Of a stretch of DNA of 64,000 nt, positions 47,426-56,798 are shown piece by piece; positions within the stretch are counted from its first letter, which is position 1, and every line of letters begins with the position of its first letter. The notes below the pieces were generated by a model. The model was not told the origin of the DNA. It made no database searches and was given only the letters and a program-made list of their open reading frames with translations. The position numbers and the translations under genes were made by a program. This stretch comes from Rhodopirellula sp. (GTDB lineage: Bacteria > Planctomycetota > Planctomycetia > Pirellulales > Pirellulaceae), in the NCBI GenBank assembly GCA_002689655.1, contig NZHC01000138.1, positions 35,792 through 99,791 of the forward strand, written 5' to 3'.

Positions 47426-48715
47426 ATGAAACTTTCACTCAAGCGTCGCAGGTTCTTACGCAGTGGGGGTGTCCTTATGGCACTGCCGATGCTGGAGGCC
47501 ATTCCCGAAACGGCGTGTGCATCACCCAAGAACGCACCAGTCAAAGGTGACTCGCCAAAGGTCAAACGCTTTGTCTGCCTTTCGAACAACTACGGAGTCT
47601 ACCAAAAAGCCTTCTTCCCAAAGACAGAGCAAGCGGGACGCAACTACGAGTTGCCAGAAACGCTGGCATCGCTTTCGCCACACCGGAACGACTTTACGGT
47701 CTTCTCCAATCTGGACCATGGCTTCACCGGCGGACACCAAGGAGTGCCTGTCTTATTAAGCGGTGTTCGCCCCGTCCTTGCTCATAACTATTCTGAAGGC
47801 AATATCAGCTTGGATCAAAAACTCGCGGAGCACCACGGTGCCGCGACGCGGTTTCCATCTCTGACGCTTGGGTGCCGCGAGCGCAACCTATTGAGCTTCA
47901 CCCGAACTGGTGTTCAAGTTCCCTCAATCGACCTGAGGGCAGCTTATCGGAAAATGTTTTACGAGGATTCAGCAGAAGCAAAGATTACACAGAAAAAGCA
48001 ATTTGAACGACACTCGAGCATTCTTGATGTTGTTAGAGAACAGGCAAAAGCGATGGATGGCAAAGTCAGCCAGACCGATCGCAGAAAGCTAGCTGAGTAC
48101 TTCGATTCCGTCCGTACTCTTGAACAAAAGATCACGCAACAAGAACCATGGCTGCAACGCCCCAAACCAAAACCAGAGGTCGAAGAACCCAACCCCGGCA
48201 ATGGTACCGAGGAACAACTCAAAGCAATGATTGAGATTATTGCCTTGGCATTACAAACGGACTCGACCAGAGCCATTACAATGACAAGCGGTTTTGTCAA
48301 TGGAGACTTTGGATTGAGTGGCGGCTACCACGGCTTCTCTCACCACGGTGAACGTGACGAAGCTGTTGCAGCACTGAAAAAGATCGAAGGATTTCAAATT
48401 TCGATGATGTCCTACTTGATTGACTTATTGAAGGCGCAACAGGACCTGATCAATGGAGGCACCCTGTTTGATCACACTGCAATTCTGTTTGGTTGCGGAA
48501 TGGCATCAGGAACACACTCGACCACCAATCTGCCCCTCGTGCTCGCCGGTGGTGGCTTTAAGCATGGAGAGCACAAGATTTACCCCGACGCTGATCACGA
48601 ACGCGTTCCCGCCGCGAATTTGCTGCTTTCCATCCTGCAAAACAGCGGACTCAACCTCGAACAATTTGGCGCCAGCAACGGAAGCTTGCGCGGCCTCGAG
48701 TTCGCGTCAAGCTAA
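47426..48715 (+). CDS. DUF1552 family exported protein
   Basis: A third HXXSHH/DUF1552 paralogue, about 429 residues. The ATG at 47426 is used because it gives KLSLKRRRFLRSGGVLMALPML, a twin-arginine signal; the frame is open to 47153. Blocks include CLSNNYGVY in place of GVPMP, FTVFSNLDHG, ISLDQKLAEH, LQTDSTRAITM and GGGFKHGEH. Here the signature motif is complete, HGFSHHG. In this locus DUF1552 comes before the DUF1592 gene, the reverse of the two other pairs. Function is unknown. Confidence 0.9.
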   Translation: MKLSLKRRRFLRSGGVLMALPMLEAIPETACASPKNAPVKGDSPKVKRFVCLSNNYGVYQKAFFPKTEQAGRNYELPETLASLSPHRNDFTVFSNLDHGFTGGHQGVPVLLSGVRPVLAHNYSEGNISLDQKLAEHHGAATRFPSLTLGCRERNLLSFTRTGVQVPSIDLRAAYRKMFYEDSAEAKITQKKQFERHSSILDVVREQAKAMDGKVSQTDRRKLAEYFDSVRTLEQKITQQEPWLQRPKPKPEVEEPNPGNGTEEQLKAMIEIIALALQTDSTRAITMTSGFVNGDFGLSGGYHGFSHHGERDEAVAALKKIEGFQISMMSYLIDLLKAQQDLINGGTLFDHTAILFGCGMASGTHSTTNLPLVLAGGGFKHGEHKIYPDADHERVPAANLLLSILQNSGLNLEQFGASNGSLRGLEFASS

Positions 48716-48809
48716 TCCTAACGTTCGCTATATTTACGGCAGTGACCACGACGAAACCGCGGTGCTCGCTGCATGACATTCATAGTCCTCGGTGTCCCGA
48801 AACAGCTTC

Positions 48810-51800
48810 ATGCTACTCCCCGCCAGCACTGTATCCGACCGACGACCATTCTTTTCCTGGCTAGTCCTGCTCGCCAGTTGCTTGCTTACCAAATCAGCCG
48901 TTTTGGCAGACGCAACACTAACTCAGGTCACGCCATTTCTGAAACAACACTGCCACTCATGCCACGGCGAGAACGACCCTGAAGGTGACATTAGGCTCGA
49001 CAACCTCGACATCAATCTGAACAGCATCACGACCATTGAAATCTGGCAGAGCATTCTGGATCAACTGAATCTTGGTGAAATGCCGCCTGCGGAGGAACCG
49101 CAGCCCGGCAAAGATGAGGCGAAGAAAACGATCAATACGCTGACCGCTGCTTTGGCAAGAGCGTACGAAGTCGCACAAAGCACTGGCGGCCACACGGTCC
49201 TTCGACGATTAAATCGACACGAATTAAGAAACACCTTTCGTGATCTGCTGCACCTGCAAGGGGCAGACTACCGCCCCGGTGCCACGGGTTCAAAACTGAC
49301 CGACAACAATGGCAACGGTAGTGTTGAACGCACCGGCACCGATCCGCTGCGTTTTTTCCCTGAGGATGAAGAAGAAGACGGATTCTTCAACTTGGGTAAC
49401 CGGCTGGTCATGTCAGATTTTCTCTTACAACTGACGCTCGGAGCCGCCGAAGAAACTCTCAGTCAGGCAACGCACGTGGAAGCGAAACCAGACACTTCAC
49501 CGCTCGACTTCTCTGGACACCTCGTCAAAGGCAGAAGGAACGGTGAGCACCTGATCGAAACGGTATCTCGGGAATTCAATCCTGATTTTGACATGATTGC
49601 GCAGGGCTACGAACGCTATGGTCGACTTGCACCATCTGACCTGCGGCAGGGCGTGGGATACTCCGCGCAGTACCAGATCACGGTCGAAGCATCGGCACAC
49701 AATCCCAAGCATCCGTGGCAAGACATGCTTGAGCTTGAGGGTGACTCACCGTTCCAATTATGTTTGAACATTGCCGACACCGGTAATCGCGGCATCGAGG
49801 GCCCCACATCGACTCCAATCACGCTCTGGACCGTCCCCGCCGATGGCAAACGGCACAAATTCACCACCTCAACGTGGATGGATCGAGGCTGGATTCCATG
49901 GCTTGGCTGGGAAAACGGATCGCATGACCGCAGCTTTCGGTCGGAAAACATCGTCGAAACTTATTTTACGGACAGCTATCGCCCCCGCCCGGACAAAAAA
50001 CTTGACAAAACGGGGCATGATGAATGGCCTCTTGAAATGACACGAGTGCTTTTCAAGAACGGCTACCAAGGTCCACACTTACGGATTCATCGCCTCATCC
50101 TTACCCCACTGATCGAAGCATGGCCTCCCAAGAGTCACCGCGTCTTGTATGGCACAGGCTCAGGGACCGCAGATGAAATCCGTCACCTAATGACCAAATT
50201 TGCGAGCCGAGCTTTTCGCCGGGAGGTCGAGTCGCAAGAGGTGGAACCGTATGTGCAGTTGGTACTTCAAAAGAACACAGATGCAATTGTTCAAATGCCA
50301 AAAGGTATCTCCGATCTGGAGTATGAGGCCTACGACGGAAAATGGAGCAAACTACCTGATTTTAAATCCCTTGAAGCGTTTCGTGCCGGCAAGCTGAAAG
50401 AGGGATACATCGACATTAACGTCGCTCAGAAAAAAGAACATTATGCCGTTGTTTTCCATGGAAAACTCACAACGAAAACCAAGGGTGAATACCTCATCGA
50501 AATGGCTTCGGATGACGGAGCACGCATCACCATCGACGGAGAAACGGTCTTGGAACATGACGGGCTACATGGTGCAGCCCATCGCAAGCAAAAGGTGCCA
50601 TTGGCAAGCGGAGAACACACCATCCGTGTGGAATATCTTGCTTATGGCCAACCCAACAGTTTCCGCGCCGGCTGGAGTGGTCCGGGATTCGGCCATCAGC
50701 GTTTATCCGTAGAAAGCTTGCACGCGAAGCAAGCCACAAAAAAGCAAGACGATGTACCGAGCTTGATCAGAGCGATGCAAGATGGCTATGCAGCAATCCT
50801 CTGTTCGCCTCAGTTCTTGTACTTGGAAGAGAAACCCGGCCCCTTGAATGAATACCAGGTTGCCAATCGTTTGAGTTATTTTCTTTGGTCATCGATGCCC
50901 GATGCAACCTTGTTTGAGTTGGCAACCGCAGGCACGCTAAGCAATCCTACAGAGCTCAAACGCCAGGTTGAGCGAATGCTTCGAGACCCCAAGGCGGCTG
51001 CTTTTACACAGCACTTTACCTCAACTTGGCTTCGCATGGATCGACTGGGGAAAATGCCCCCTTCTGGTGGCGACTATCAGTTTTACAAAAACCTGAAAGT
51101 CGAACCAATGCTCTTAGAGCAAGTCACCACTTTTTTTGACAACGTACTTGCAACCAATGGACGAATCGAACAATTCATCGACGCCGACCACACGTACATG
51201 AATAGTACTCTTGCAAAATGGATTTACAAAAAAGAAGGCGTACGTGGAGATCGCATCCGCAAAGTCGCTGTTGATGACCCGCGAAGAGGTGGAATCTTTA
51301 CCCTACCAGGCGTGATGACGGCCACCGCGAATGGAGTCGACACGTCACCCGTGATCCGTGGATCGTGGTTATTGGAAAATGTCTTGGGCAGACCACCCAA
51401 TCCGCCCCCGCCTGATGTCGAACCATTACCCACCGATACTCGGGAAGCAAAAACAATTCGGCAACAGCTTGAACTGCATCGAAAACACGAAGCCTGCAAT
51501 AGTTGTCACGCAAAAATTGATCCAATGGGATTCGCTTTTGAGAATTTTGATGTCGTTGGACGCTGGCGAGACAATTACAAACGCTCACGAACGCCAATCG
51601 ACACTTCCACGATTTTATCAACTGGCGAGTCGATTGCTGACATTGTCGAATTCAAGCAGATGCTTAAACAACGTCGGATTCAGATTGTCCAATGCCTTGC
51701 ATCCAAGATGCTGACATACGCGATGGGTCGTCAACTGGAAACACTCGACCGCGGCGAGGTGGATCGAATTGTGGAAGCACTTGGTGGTAAAGATGCTCGG

Positions 51801-51854
51801 TTACGTGACATGGTCCACGAGATTGTAAAGAGCGATTTATTCCTCAACAACTGA
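48810..51854 (+). CDS. DUF1592-type cytochrome c protein with PA14 insertion
   Basis: About 1,014 residues. The ATG at 48810 gives a good signal peptide (FFSWLVLLASCLLTKSAVLA); a GTG at 48792 is possible. The first heme motif is CHSCHGENDPEGD, DUF1587 appears as LRRLNRHELRNTFRDLL, and the second heme is CNSCHAKIDPMGFAFENF after a Pro-rich linker. Unlike the other two copies, it carries a PA14 domain at about residues 540-650, inserted before DUF1592 (LKEGYIDINV, EYLIEMASDDGARITIDGE, HTIRVEYLAYGQPNSFRAGW). PA14 is a glycan-binding beta barrel, so this copy may be tethered to polysaccharide. It lies 94 bases after DUF1552. Confidence 0.92.
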   Translation: MLLPASTVSDRRPFFSWLVLLASCLLTKSAVLADATLTQVTPFLKQHCHSCHGENDPEGDIRLDNLDINLNSITTIEIWQSILDQLNLGEMPPAEEPQPGKDEAKKTINTLTAALARAYEVAQSTGGHTVLRRLNRHELRNTFRDLLHLQGADYRPGATGSKLTDNNGNGSVERTGTDPLRFFPEDEEEDGFFNLGNRLVMSDFLLQLTLGAAEETLSQATHVEAKPDTSPLDFSGHLVKGRRNGEHLIETVSREFNPDFDMIAQGYERYGRLAPSDLRQGVGYSAQYQITVEASAHNPKHPWQDMLELEGDSPFQLCLNIADTGNRGIEGPTSTPITLWTVPADGKRHKFTTSTWMDRGWIPWLGWENGSHDRSFRSENIVETYFTDSYRPRPDKKLDKTGHDEWPLEMTRVLFKNGYQGPHLRIHRLILTPLIEAWPPKSHRVLYGTGSGTADEIRHLMTKFASRAFRREVESQEVEPYVQLVLQKNTDAIVQMPKGISDLEYEAYDGKWSKLPDFKSLEAFRAGKLKEGYIDINVAQKKEHYAVVFHGKLTTKTKGEYLIEMASDDGARITIDGETVLEHDGLHGAAHRKQKVPLASGEHTIRVEYLAYGQPNSFRAGWSGPGFGHQRLSVESLHAKQATKKQDDVPSLIRAMQDGYAAILCSPQFLYLEEKPGPLNEYQVANRLSYFLWSSMPDATLFELATAGTLSNPTELKRQVERMLRDPKAAAFTQHFTSTWLRMDRLGKMPPSGGDYQFYKNLKVEPMLLEQVTTFFDNVLATNGRIEQFIDADHTYMNSTLAKWIYKKEGVRGDRIRKVAVDDPRRGGIFTLPGVMTATANGVDTSPVIRGSWLLENVLGRPPNPPPPDVEPLPTDTREAKTIRQQLELHRKHEACNSCHAKIDPMGFAFENFDVVGRWRDNYKRSRTPIDTSTILSTGESIADIVEFKQMLKQRRIQIVQCLASKMLTYAMGRQLETLDRGEVDRIVEALGGKDARLRDMVHEIVKSDLFLNN

Positions 51855-51935
51855 ACAAGATTTTGCCGTCGTGATAGCCAAGCAACCCGCCAACTTTCCC
51901 ATCAACAAACCAATCATTTAGCTCAATTTCCGGCA

Positions 51936-52458
51936 TCAAAACTTGTACTGCACGCTTGAGCCACTGTTTTCCAACTCGATCGAGACGATACCACTGCCCT
52001 GACCTGGGTTCGCTTTCAAGAACGCAGCTTTGATCGGTACCAAGTCAATCCAGAGAGCTCTTTGAATCAATGCCTCGCATCCGTCACCGTTGCTGTCATG
52101 CGCAACGAATAACTTGATCAACGGTGGCTGGCTTTGACTGAATGAATTGTCAGTCCAAACCACAAATCGATGAGTTTCACAGCCGCCACCATAGGCTACG
52201 ACCAATTTCAGCAGGTCACCGTGCAATTCAGTAGCCTCGATATCGAAACTATCGGACTTACGAGAGCACTGTCCGCTGACATCGACCTGCATGCTGAGCG
52301 GCTTTGCAGTCTCAGGCCCCGCATCGAATACATTTACCGCCACGTCAGAGTTATCCAAATTCGTATCAGTGACGGCCTGTTAAACCATCTTCATCACCTG
52401 AGCAGGCAACGCACAAAATCAGCAAGAACATGACTGTAAGACCGAAAAGCCGCGACAT
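51936..52458 (-). pseudogene. Frameshifted lipoprotein gene
   Basis: From the ATG at 52458 the minus strand encodes a good lipoprotein leader (SRLFGLTVMFLLILCVACSGDEDGLTGR) with lipobox C-V-A-C, but the frame ends at TGA 52366-52368. The frame displaced by one base continues immediately without a stop (TDTNLDNSDVAVNVFDAG) for about 140 residues to 51936, including GCETHRFVVWTDNSF and HDSNGDGCEALIQRALWIDLVPI. Removing one base near 52371 would join them into an intact protein of about 170 residues. It is either a recent pseudogene or a sequencing error. The family is not recognised; the mature region looks like a small exported beta protein. Confidence 0.6.
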
Positions 52459-52688
52459 TTACGCAACCTGTCAAAGCAGGGAAAATCTGGGCTCGCTCAA
52501 CTGCAACTGGCCACAGCATCGAGACAGCCGAGACTCGTTTAGATCACGTTTTTCCCGAGCTGACCTGAGGCTGTTTCTGCCGTCCCACAGAAGATAGCTG
52601 CCACAATGAGGTGGTATACCTAACGAAAGAGTGTTTGCAGCGTGTCCGGCCAGCCATTTCCAGAACAAAGGAGGCCCGGAGATGCTAC

Positions 52689-52725
52689 AAAAAAACACGC
52701 CAAACAAATGTTGGCGTGTTTTTTT
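52689..52725. terminator. Strong bidirectional hairpin terminator
   Basis: An A-tract followed by CACGCCAA pairs with TTGGCGTG followed by a T-tract, giving a 15-bp stem around a 7-base loop with T-runs on both strands. It lies about 70 bases beyond the stop of the minus-strand DUF1080 gene and ends that transcript. Confidence 0.75.
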
Positions 52726-52733
52726 TCGCGTGC

Positions 52734-52779
52734 ACTGGGCATTCCCGCGAGTACTGGGCATTCCCGCGAGTACTGGGCA
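52734..52779. repeat. 19-bp tandem repeat, 2.4 copies
   Basis: The unit ACTGGGCATTCCCGCGAGT occurs at 52734-52752 and 52753-52771, with the first 8 bases again at 52772-52779. It sits between the terminator and the end of the DUF1080 gene. No function is evident. Confidence 0.6.
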
Positions 52780-52794
52780 ACGTAGTCGTGCGGA

Positions 52795-53784
52795 CTACTT
52801 TTCCACGACCCAGATATTTCGAAACACAACTGGGTTGCTGTGGTTCTGAAGGAACAGGGAATCCGGTCCTGGCCCCTCGCCGTGTCGGCCGGGCGTTCCG
52901 TGGGTGAGCTCCAGGTCATCATGAATCACAAATCCATTGTGCTTGATGGTTGCCCGCGCGTTCTTTGTTTTCTTACCATCAGCATCATATTTCGCAGCAG
53001 TGAAATCGATGTCATACGTCTGCCATGCAAGTGGCGGCAGACACATATTCACAATCGGCTCCGAGATCGAGTAAATGCCACCACATTCGTTGTTCTTCCC
53101 TTCAAGGCCGAATGAGTCGAGTACCTGCAGTTCATAACGACTCTGCATGTAGACGCCACTGTTGCCGCGTCCCTGACCTGATGACTTCGGCATGAATGGA
53201 GTTCGGAATTCGATGTGCAGATGATGGTCACCCAATTTCTTTTTGCTCTCACAATTGGTTGCTCCGAGCCATTTGCCATCGACTAGTTTTCCATCCCGAA
53301 ATTTTTCGGCTGAGCTGCCATCGAACAGAACAAGGGCACCTTTGGGCGGCTTCGCTCCAAGCGTATCACTCTTTCGCTCAACCTTCTTCAAGCTCCCCAG
53401 TTCTTGACCGTTGACCTGCACTGCAATTTTTCCATCGCCAATCAACAGATCAGCTCGTTCGGACTTGGCAGTAATTTTTCCATCCTTGGACTCCGCATCC
53501 ATCGTGGTTTGCCCGTCACCGCGACTCCAACCATCGCCCGGCAGACCACCCTCATAACCAACGATTCTAAATTTTCCATCCCCCATCGCGATGACTTGGC
53601 CCCCATAGGTTTTAATACCGTCAGGTGTTTCAACGGTCCCCTTGTATTCACCCTGCAATGCAAAGTCAGGCCCAGCTTTGGCGGGATCAGTAAAAGCTTC
53701 ACCGCCAGCCCCCAAAGCAGCTCCGCTTACCGAGCCAAAGAAAACCAGAACGCCAAGCGAACGAACGATGTATTGTAAATTCAA
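52795..53784 (-). CDS. DUF1080 (3-keto-disaccharide hydrolase-like) secreted protein
   Basis: 329 residues. The TTG at 53784 is the start, supported by GAGG about 9 bases upstream; a signal peptide (LGVLVFFGSVSGAALGAG) follows. After a small N-terminal beta domain (about residues 25-145) comes a DUF1080/LamG-like jelly roll: GALVLFDGSSAEKF, LHIEFRTPFMP, GRGNSGVYMQSRYELQVLDSF, KNNECGGIYSI and LTHGTPGRHGEGPGPDSLFLQNHSNPVVFRNIW. DUF1080 proteins are linked to carbohydrate turnover, and some hydrolyse 3-keto-glycosides. Substrate not determined. Confidence 0.9.
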   Translation of the reverse strand: MNLQYIVRSLGVLVFFGSVSGAALGAGGEAFTDPAKAGPDFALQGEYKGTVETPDGIKTYGGQVIAMGDGKFRIVGYEGGLPGDGWSRGDGQTTMDAESKDGKITAKSERADLLIGDGKIAVQVNGQELGSLKKVERKSDTLGAKPPKGALVLFDGSSAEKFRDGKLVDGKWLGATNCESKKKLGDHHLHIEFRTPFMPKSSGQGRGNSGVYMQSRYELQVLDSFGLEGKNNECGGIYSISEPIVNMCLPPLAWQTYDIDFTAAKYDADGKKTKNARATIKHNGFVIHDDLELTHGTPGRHGEGPGPDSLFLQNHSNPVVFRNIWVVEK

Positions 53785-54077
53785 GATCTGACCTCATCTG
53801 AGATGTAAAAAGAAACCGGAATATCAGACAGCAGCATACCGAAACTCAAATGGATGCGGTGCCGCGACCCATTAGTTTACATGCTTTTGACGACCTTTCG
53901 CAGGTCGTTCATAATTGGCTTCAATACAACATTTCTCCGCCATTCCCCGACTGCCAGCCGCCATCAGGGCGATGCTAGTTGATCACAGAGGCAAGGCGGG
54001 GGCAAACTGACGGTTCAAAACAACATGCCCACCGTGGTTTCAAGATCATTGCTTCAGGAGCGGATGCAACCTCGCGA

Positions 54078-55496
54078 TCATTCCTCTGGCGAGTGGATAG
54101 CCAGTAGGTTTCCCGTGGTTCGCAGATAGATAACGCCTTCAGAAATTGCCGGGCTTGCAAAGCATGGTTGCCCCATTGCGTTGCGCGACTTGATTTTGAA
54201 CTCAGGCCCAGCTCCAACGACATACACATATCCATTTTCGCAAGCACAATAAATTTTCCCATCACCTGCAACCAGCGAAGCGATCATTGACGCGCCAGAG
54301 CCTAAACGCTTTTCATAGACTTTCTCGCCGGTCTTGGCGTTGAAACAACGTAAAATCCCACTGGAACTTCCCAGGTACAGATAATCGCCATAGACCACTG
54401 GAGTGGACATGTACGAGCCACCCTTCAGCGTACTCCAGACAATGCCACGTTTTCGACCCTCATTTTGCGTCAAAGCATCAACATCGGATGGCGTGATATC
54501 GCCACTAGCCTCCGGCTCAACAACATAAATGGGCGACTGGGCACCATGAGCATTCGTAATAAAAATATTCCCGTGCGCTTCGAATGGCGTTGGCACAGGA
54601 TTGTCGCCCCCACCATGAATCCGCCAGAGTTCATTTCCATTTTCGAAATCGTAAGCCACGATCCACGGCCAGCCATTGATGACAACCTGCGTACGTGATG
54701 AATGTGAAAAGATTGCAGGCGTACCCCAACTTCGTTCACAATCATCGTCTCGCTTCCGCCGCCAGATTTCTTTGCCATCGGAGAGCCGAAATACTGCAAC
54801 AAAGGGCTGGCTGGGGTCATCGCAAATCACCGCGATTCGATCCCCATGAATCGCTGGTGAACTGGCATATCCCCAACCAATACCGTACTTGCTGATATTG
54901 ATGACACCCAAATCACGGTTCCAGATACGATTGCCCTGCAAGTCAAAACAGTGCAGTCCCTCGGAGCCAAAAAAAGCAACGACACGGTCACCCTGAACAG
55001 CCACGCTGGTATTTGCATGGGTCGCCTTAGCGTGTCGCGTTGCTCTTGGGACACCACGGTGTGCGGTTGATCGCCACAATTCTTTCCCTGTTTTCTTGTC
55101 GTACGACAAGACAACCCAGCTCTGCGTCCCATTATCATCTGCTGCATCAGGACGACCACCGCGTCCCACTTGCAACGGCGCTTCACCTTCTTCAGCGATG
55201 GCTGTCGCAATCAAAACTTGATTTCCGCTGACCACTGGACTTGAATGCCCCAACCCCGGAACCTCAACACGCCATAGGACTCCCGTCACCTCTCCTTCCT
55301 CGGCATCAGCATTCCACGAATCGGGTAGTGCATAACCATTGGCAACGCCCTTGGCACCCACCCCTCTAAATGACGGCCAGTCTGATTCATGACTGCCAGG
55401 ATCATTTCCCTCAGCCACTGGTTCCGCCGCAAAACCACTGCAACTAGTGAACAGCGAGAGTGCTAACAAGAGCGATTTGATACGCATGAATTCCAT
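54078..55496 (-). CDS. Secreted PQQ-type beta-propeller protein
   Basis: About 472 residues, BamB/PQQ-like. The ATG at 55496 is used; it gives a signal peptide (LLLALSLFTSCSGFA) and lies 13 bases after the preceding gene, so the two are co-transcribed. Typical features are DWPSFRG near the start, then blade motifs such as VLSYDKKTGKELWRS, VFRLSDGKEIWRRK, AYDFENGNELWRI and CFNAKTGEKVYEKRL, ending with SPAISEGVIYLRT. The N-terminal WPSFRG is standard for planctomycete exported propellers. The role is scaffold or enzyme; unknown. Confidence 0.87.
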   Translation of the reverse strand: MEFMRIKSLLLALSLFTSCSGFAAEPVAEGNDPGSHESDWPSFRGVGAKGVANGYALPDSWNADAEEGEVTGVLWRVEVPGLGHSSPVVSGNQVLIATAIAEEGEAPLQVGRGGRPDAADDNGTQSWVVLSYDKKTGKELWRSTAHRGVPRATRHAKATHANTSVAVQGDRVVAFFGSEGLHCFDLQGNRIWNRDLGVINISKYGIGWGYASSPAIHGDRIAVICDDPSQPFVAVFRLSDGKEIWRRKRDDDCERSWGTPAIFSHSSRTQVVINGWPWIVAYDFENGNELWRIHGGGDNPVPTPFEAHGNIFITNAHGAQSPIYVVEPEASGDITPSDVDALTQNEGRKRGIVWSTLKGGSYMSTPVVYGDYLYLGSSSGILRCFNAKTGEKVYEKRLGSGASMIASLVAGDGKIYCACENGYVYVVGAGPEFKIKSRNAMGQPCFASPAISEGVIYLRTTGNLLAIHSPEE

Positions 55497-55509
55497 TGAA
55501 ACCACTTGA

Positions 55510-56643
55510 TTATCGTTTGGCACGGTTGAAAAAAAAACGATTCAGCGAGCCCGAGTTTGCTGTCACAATATCGTCAAATCCATCACCGTCCAGATCCCCC
55601 ACATCCAGGCCATAAGTTGCAGCAGTGACATCTCCAAAACGCGTCTCTGAAAATGCGTCCCCAGTCTGCTCACTAAAAAAGGTGGCGTTAGTAAAAAACA
55701 CAGCATTGCTCTGTGCCACGTTTCCAATGACAACATCGAGTGATTGATCATTGTCCATGTCAGCAAGCTTAATTGCGTACGTCTGACTATCTGCACGACC
55801 AAACGGCACGCATGTTTCAAATCGGCCGGACGTGTCACCAAGATACAGTGCATTGGGTTGCCCAATGTTACCAGCAACCACATCCATCATTCCATCTCCA
55901 TTGATATCGCCGACCGCGACTGCCCGCGTTTCATCACGTTTACCACCAAAGTAAACCTTTGTTTGAAAACCTAATTGTCCGTCGTTCAGCAGCACATAAC
56001 TCTGTTGCCCGTCCCGATTCGCCAGCACCAGATCATTGTGCCCATCCTTGTTCAGATCAGCGACAGCCACGCTGATGGTTGAATCACTAGGGCCGCCAAA
56101 CGTCTTTTCAATAGCAAACCCGGCGTTGCCGTCGTTGAGAAAAATACGATTCGGTCTTCCACGACTGGTCGCAAGAATATCGACATCCCTATCCCCATCC
56201 AAATCAGCGAGCGTCAAGCTACGAACACTGCTTAGTTCACCCAAAATCGCTCCCGGAACAAACCGACCATGACCATCGTTCAACATCACCTGACTGGGTG
56301 CCATATCATTGCCGACCGCGATGTCCAAGTCACCGTCACCATCTAAATCTGCAACTTCTGTGGCGTAGGTCGTTCGCAAGTCCGTACCTAGTCGCCGCTG
56401 CACATTGAATCGCCCGCGAACCTGATTAAGAAACAAAAAGTTCTGCTGAGGCCAATGTCGACCATTCGCGACGGCGACATCAAGATCCCCATCACCATCG
56501 AAGTCTGCCAGACGTGCCGAAGCTGTCAAATTCGCCTGTGTGCCCAATGTAGTTCGGGTACTACTGACAAACCCTCGAGTTTCAGCAGCAGCCAGAGTTG
56601 GCAACACGATGAATACCATCAAAATTGCTGTCAGAAACTTCAT
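55510..56643 (-). CDS. Secreted seven-bladed FG-GAP/VCBS propeller protein
   Basis: 377 residues with a signal peptide (LTAILMVFIVLPTLAAA). Seven repeats of about 50 residues each hold a calcium-binding D-x-(D/N)-x-D-type loop: DFDGDGDLD, DLDGDGDLD, DLDGDRDVD, DLNKDGHND, DINGDGMMD, DMDNDQSLD and DLDGDGFDD. Seven matches the number of blades of an integrin-like propeller. It is the first gene of a two-gene unit with the PQQ propeller (13-base gap). Probably an envelope calcium-stabilised binding protein; the ligand is unknown. Confidence 0.9.
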   Translation of the reverse strand: MKFLTAILMVFIVLPTLAAAETRGFVSSTRTTLGTQANLTASARLADFDGDGDLDVAVANGRHWPQQNFLFLNQVRGRFNVQRRLGTDLRTTYATEVADLDGDGDLDIAVGNDMAPSQVMLNDGHGRFVPGAILGELSSVRSLTLADLDGDRDVDILATSRGRPNRIFLNDGNAGFAIEKTFGGPSDSTISVAVADLNKDGHNDLVLANRDGQQSYVLLNDGQLGFQTKVYFGGKRDETRAVAVGDINGDGMMDVVAGNIGQPNALYLGDTSGRFETCVPFGRADSQTYAIKLADMDNDQSLDVVIGNVAQSNAVFFTNATFFSEQTGDAFSETRFGDVTAATYGLDVGDLDGDGFDDIVTANSGSLNRFFFNRAKR

Positions 56644-56798
56644 AAGCCTTTGCTCTTGATACCGCCCTAGAAACTGCTCGAGTAGAGCAAATCACCGGTT
56701 CGACACTGGCCTGCTGTCGAGCTCTTACAAACCGACTTTCGTAGCACATTAACTTTCGACCACCCAAAATACAATCGGATATTTTTCGTGCGGAGGCC

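Larger units (their letters stand above)
52459..52794. other. Intergenic region with terminator and tandem repeat
   Basis: The stretch holds a strong bidirectional hairpin terminator (52689-52725) and a 19-bp tandem repeat (52734-52779). The overlapping short ORFs are not accepted as genes. Confidence 0.55.

Noticed and set aside
53890..53908. ACGACCT/AGGTCGT inverted repeat as a terminator of the PQQ propeller gene
   Set aside because: The stem is only 7 bp, there is no T-tract on either strand, and it is 170 bases beyond the stop.
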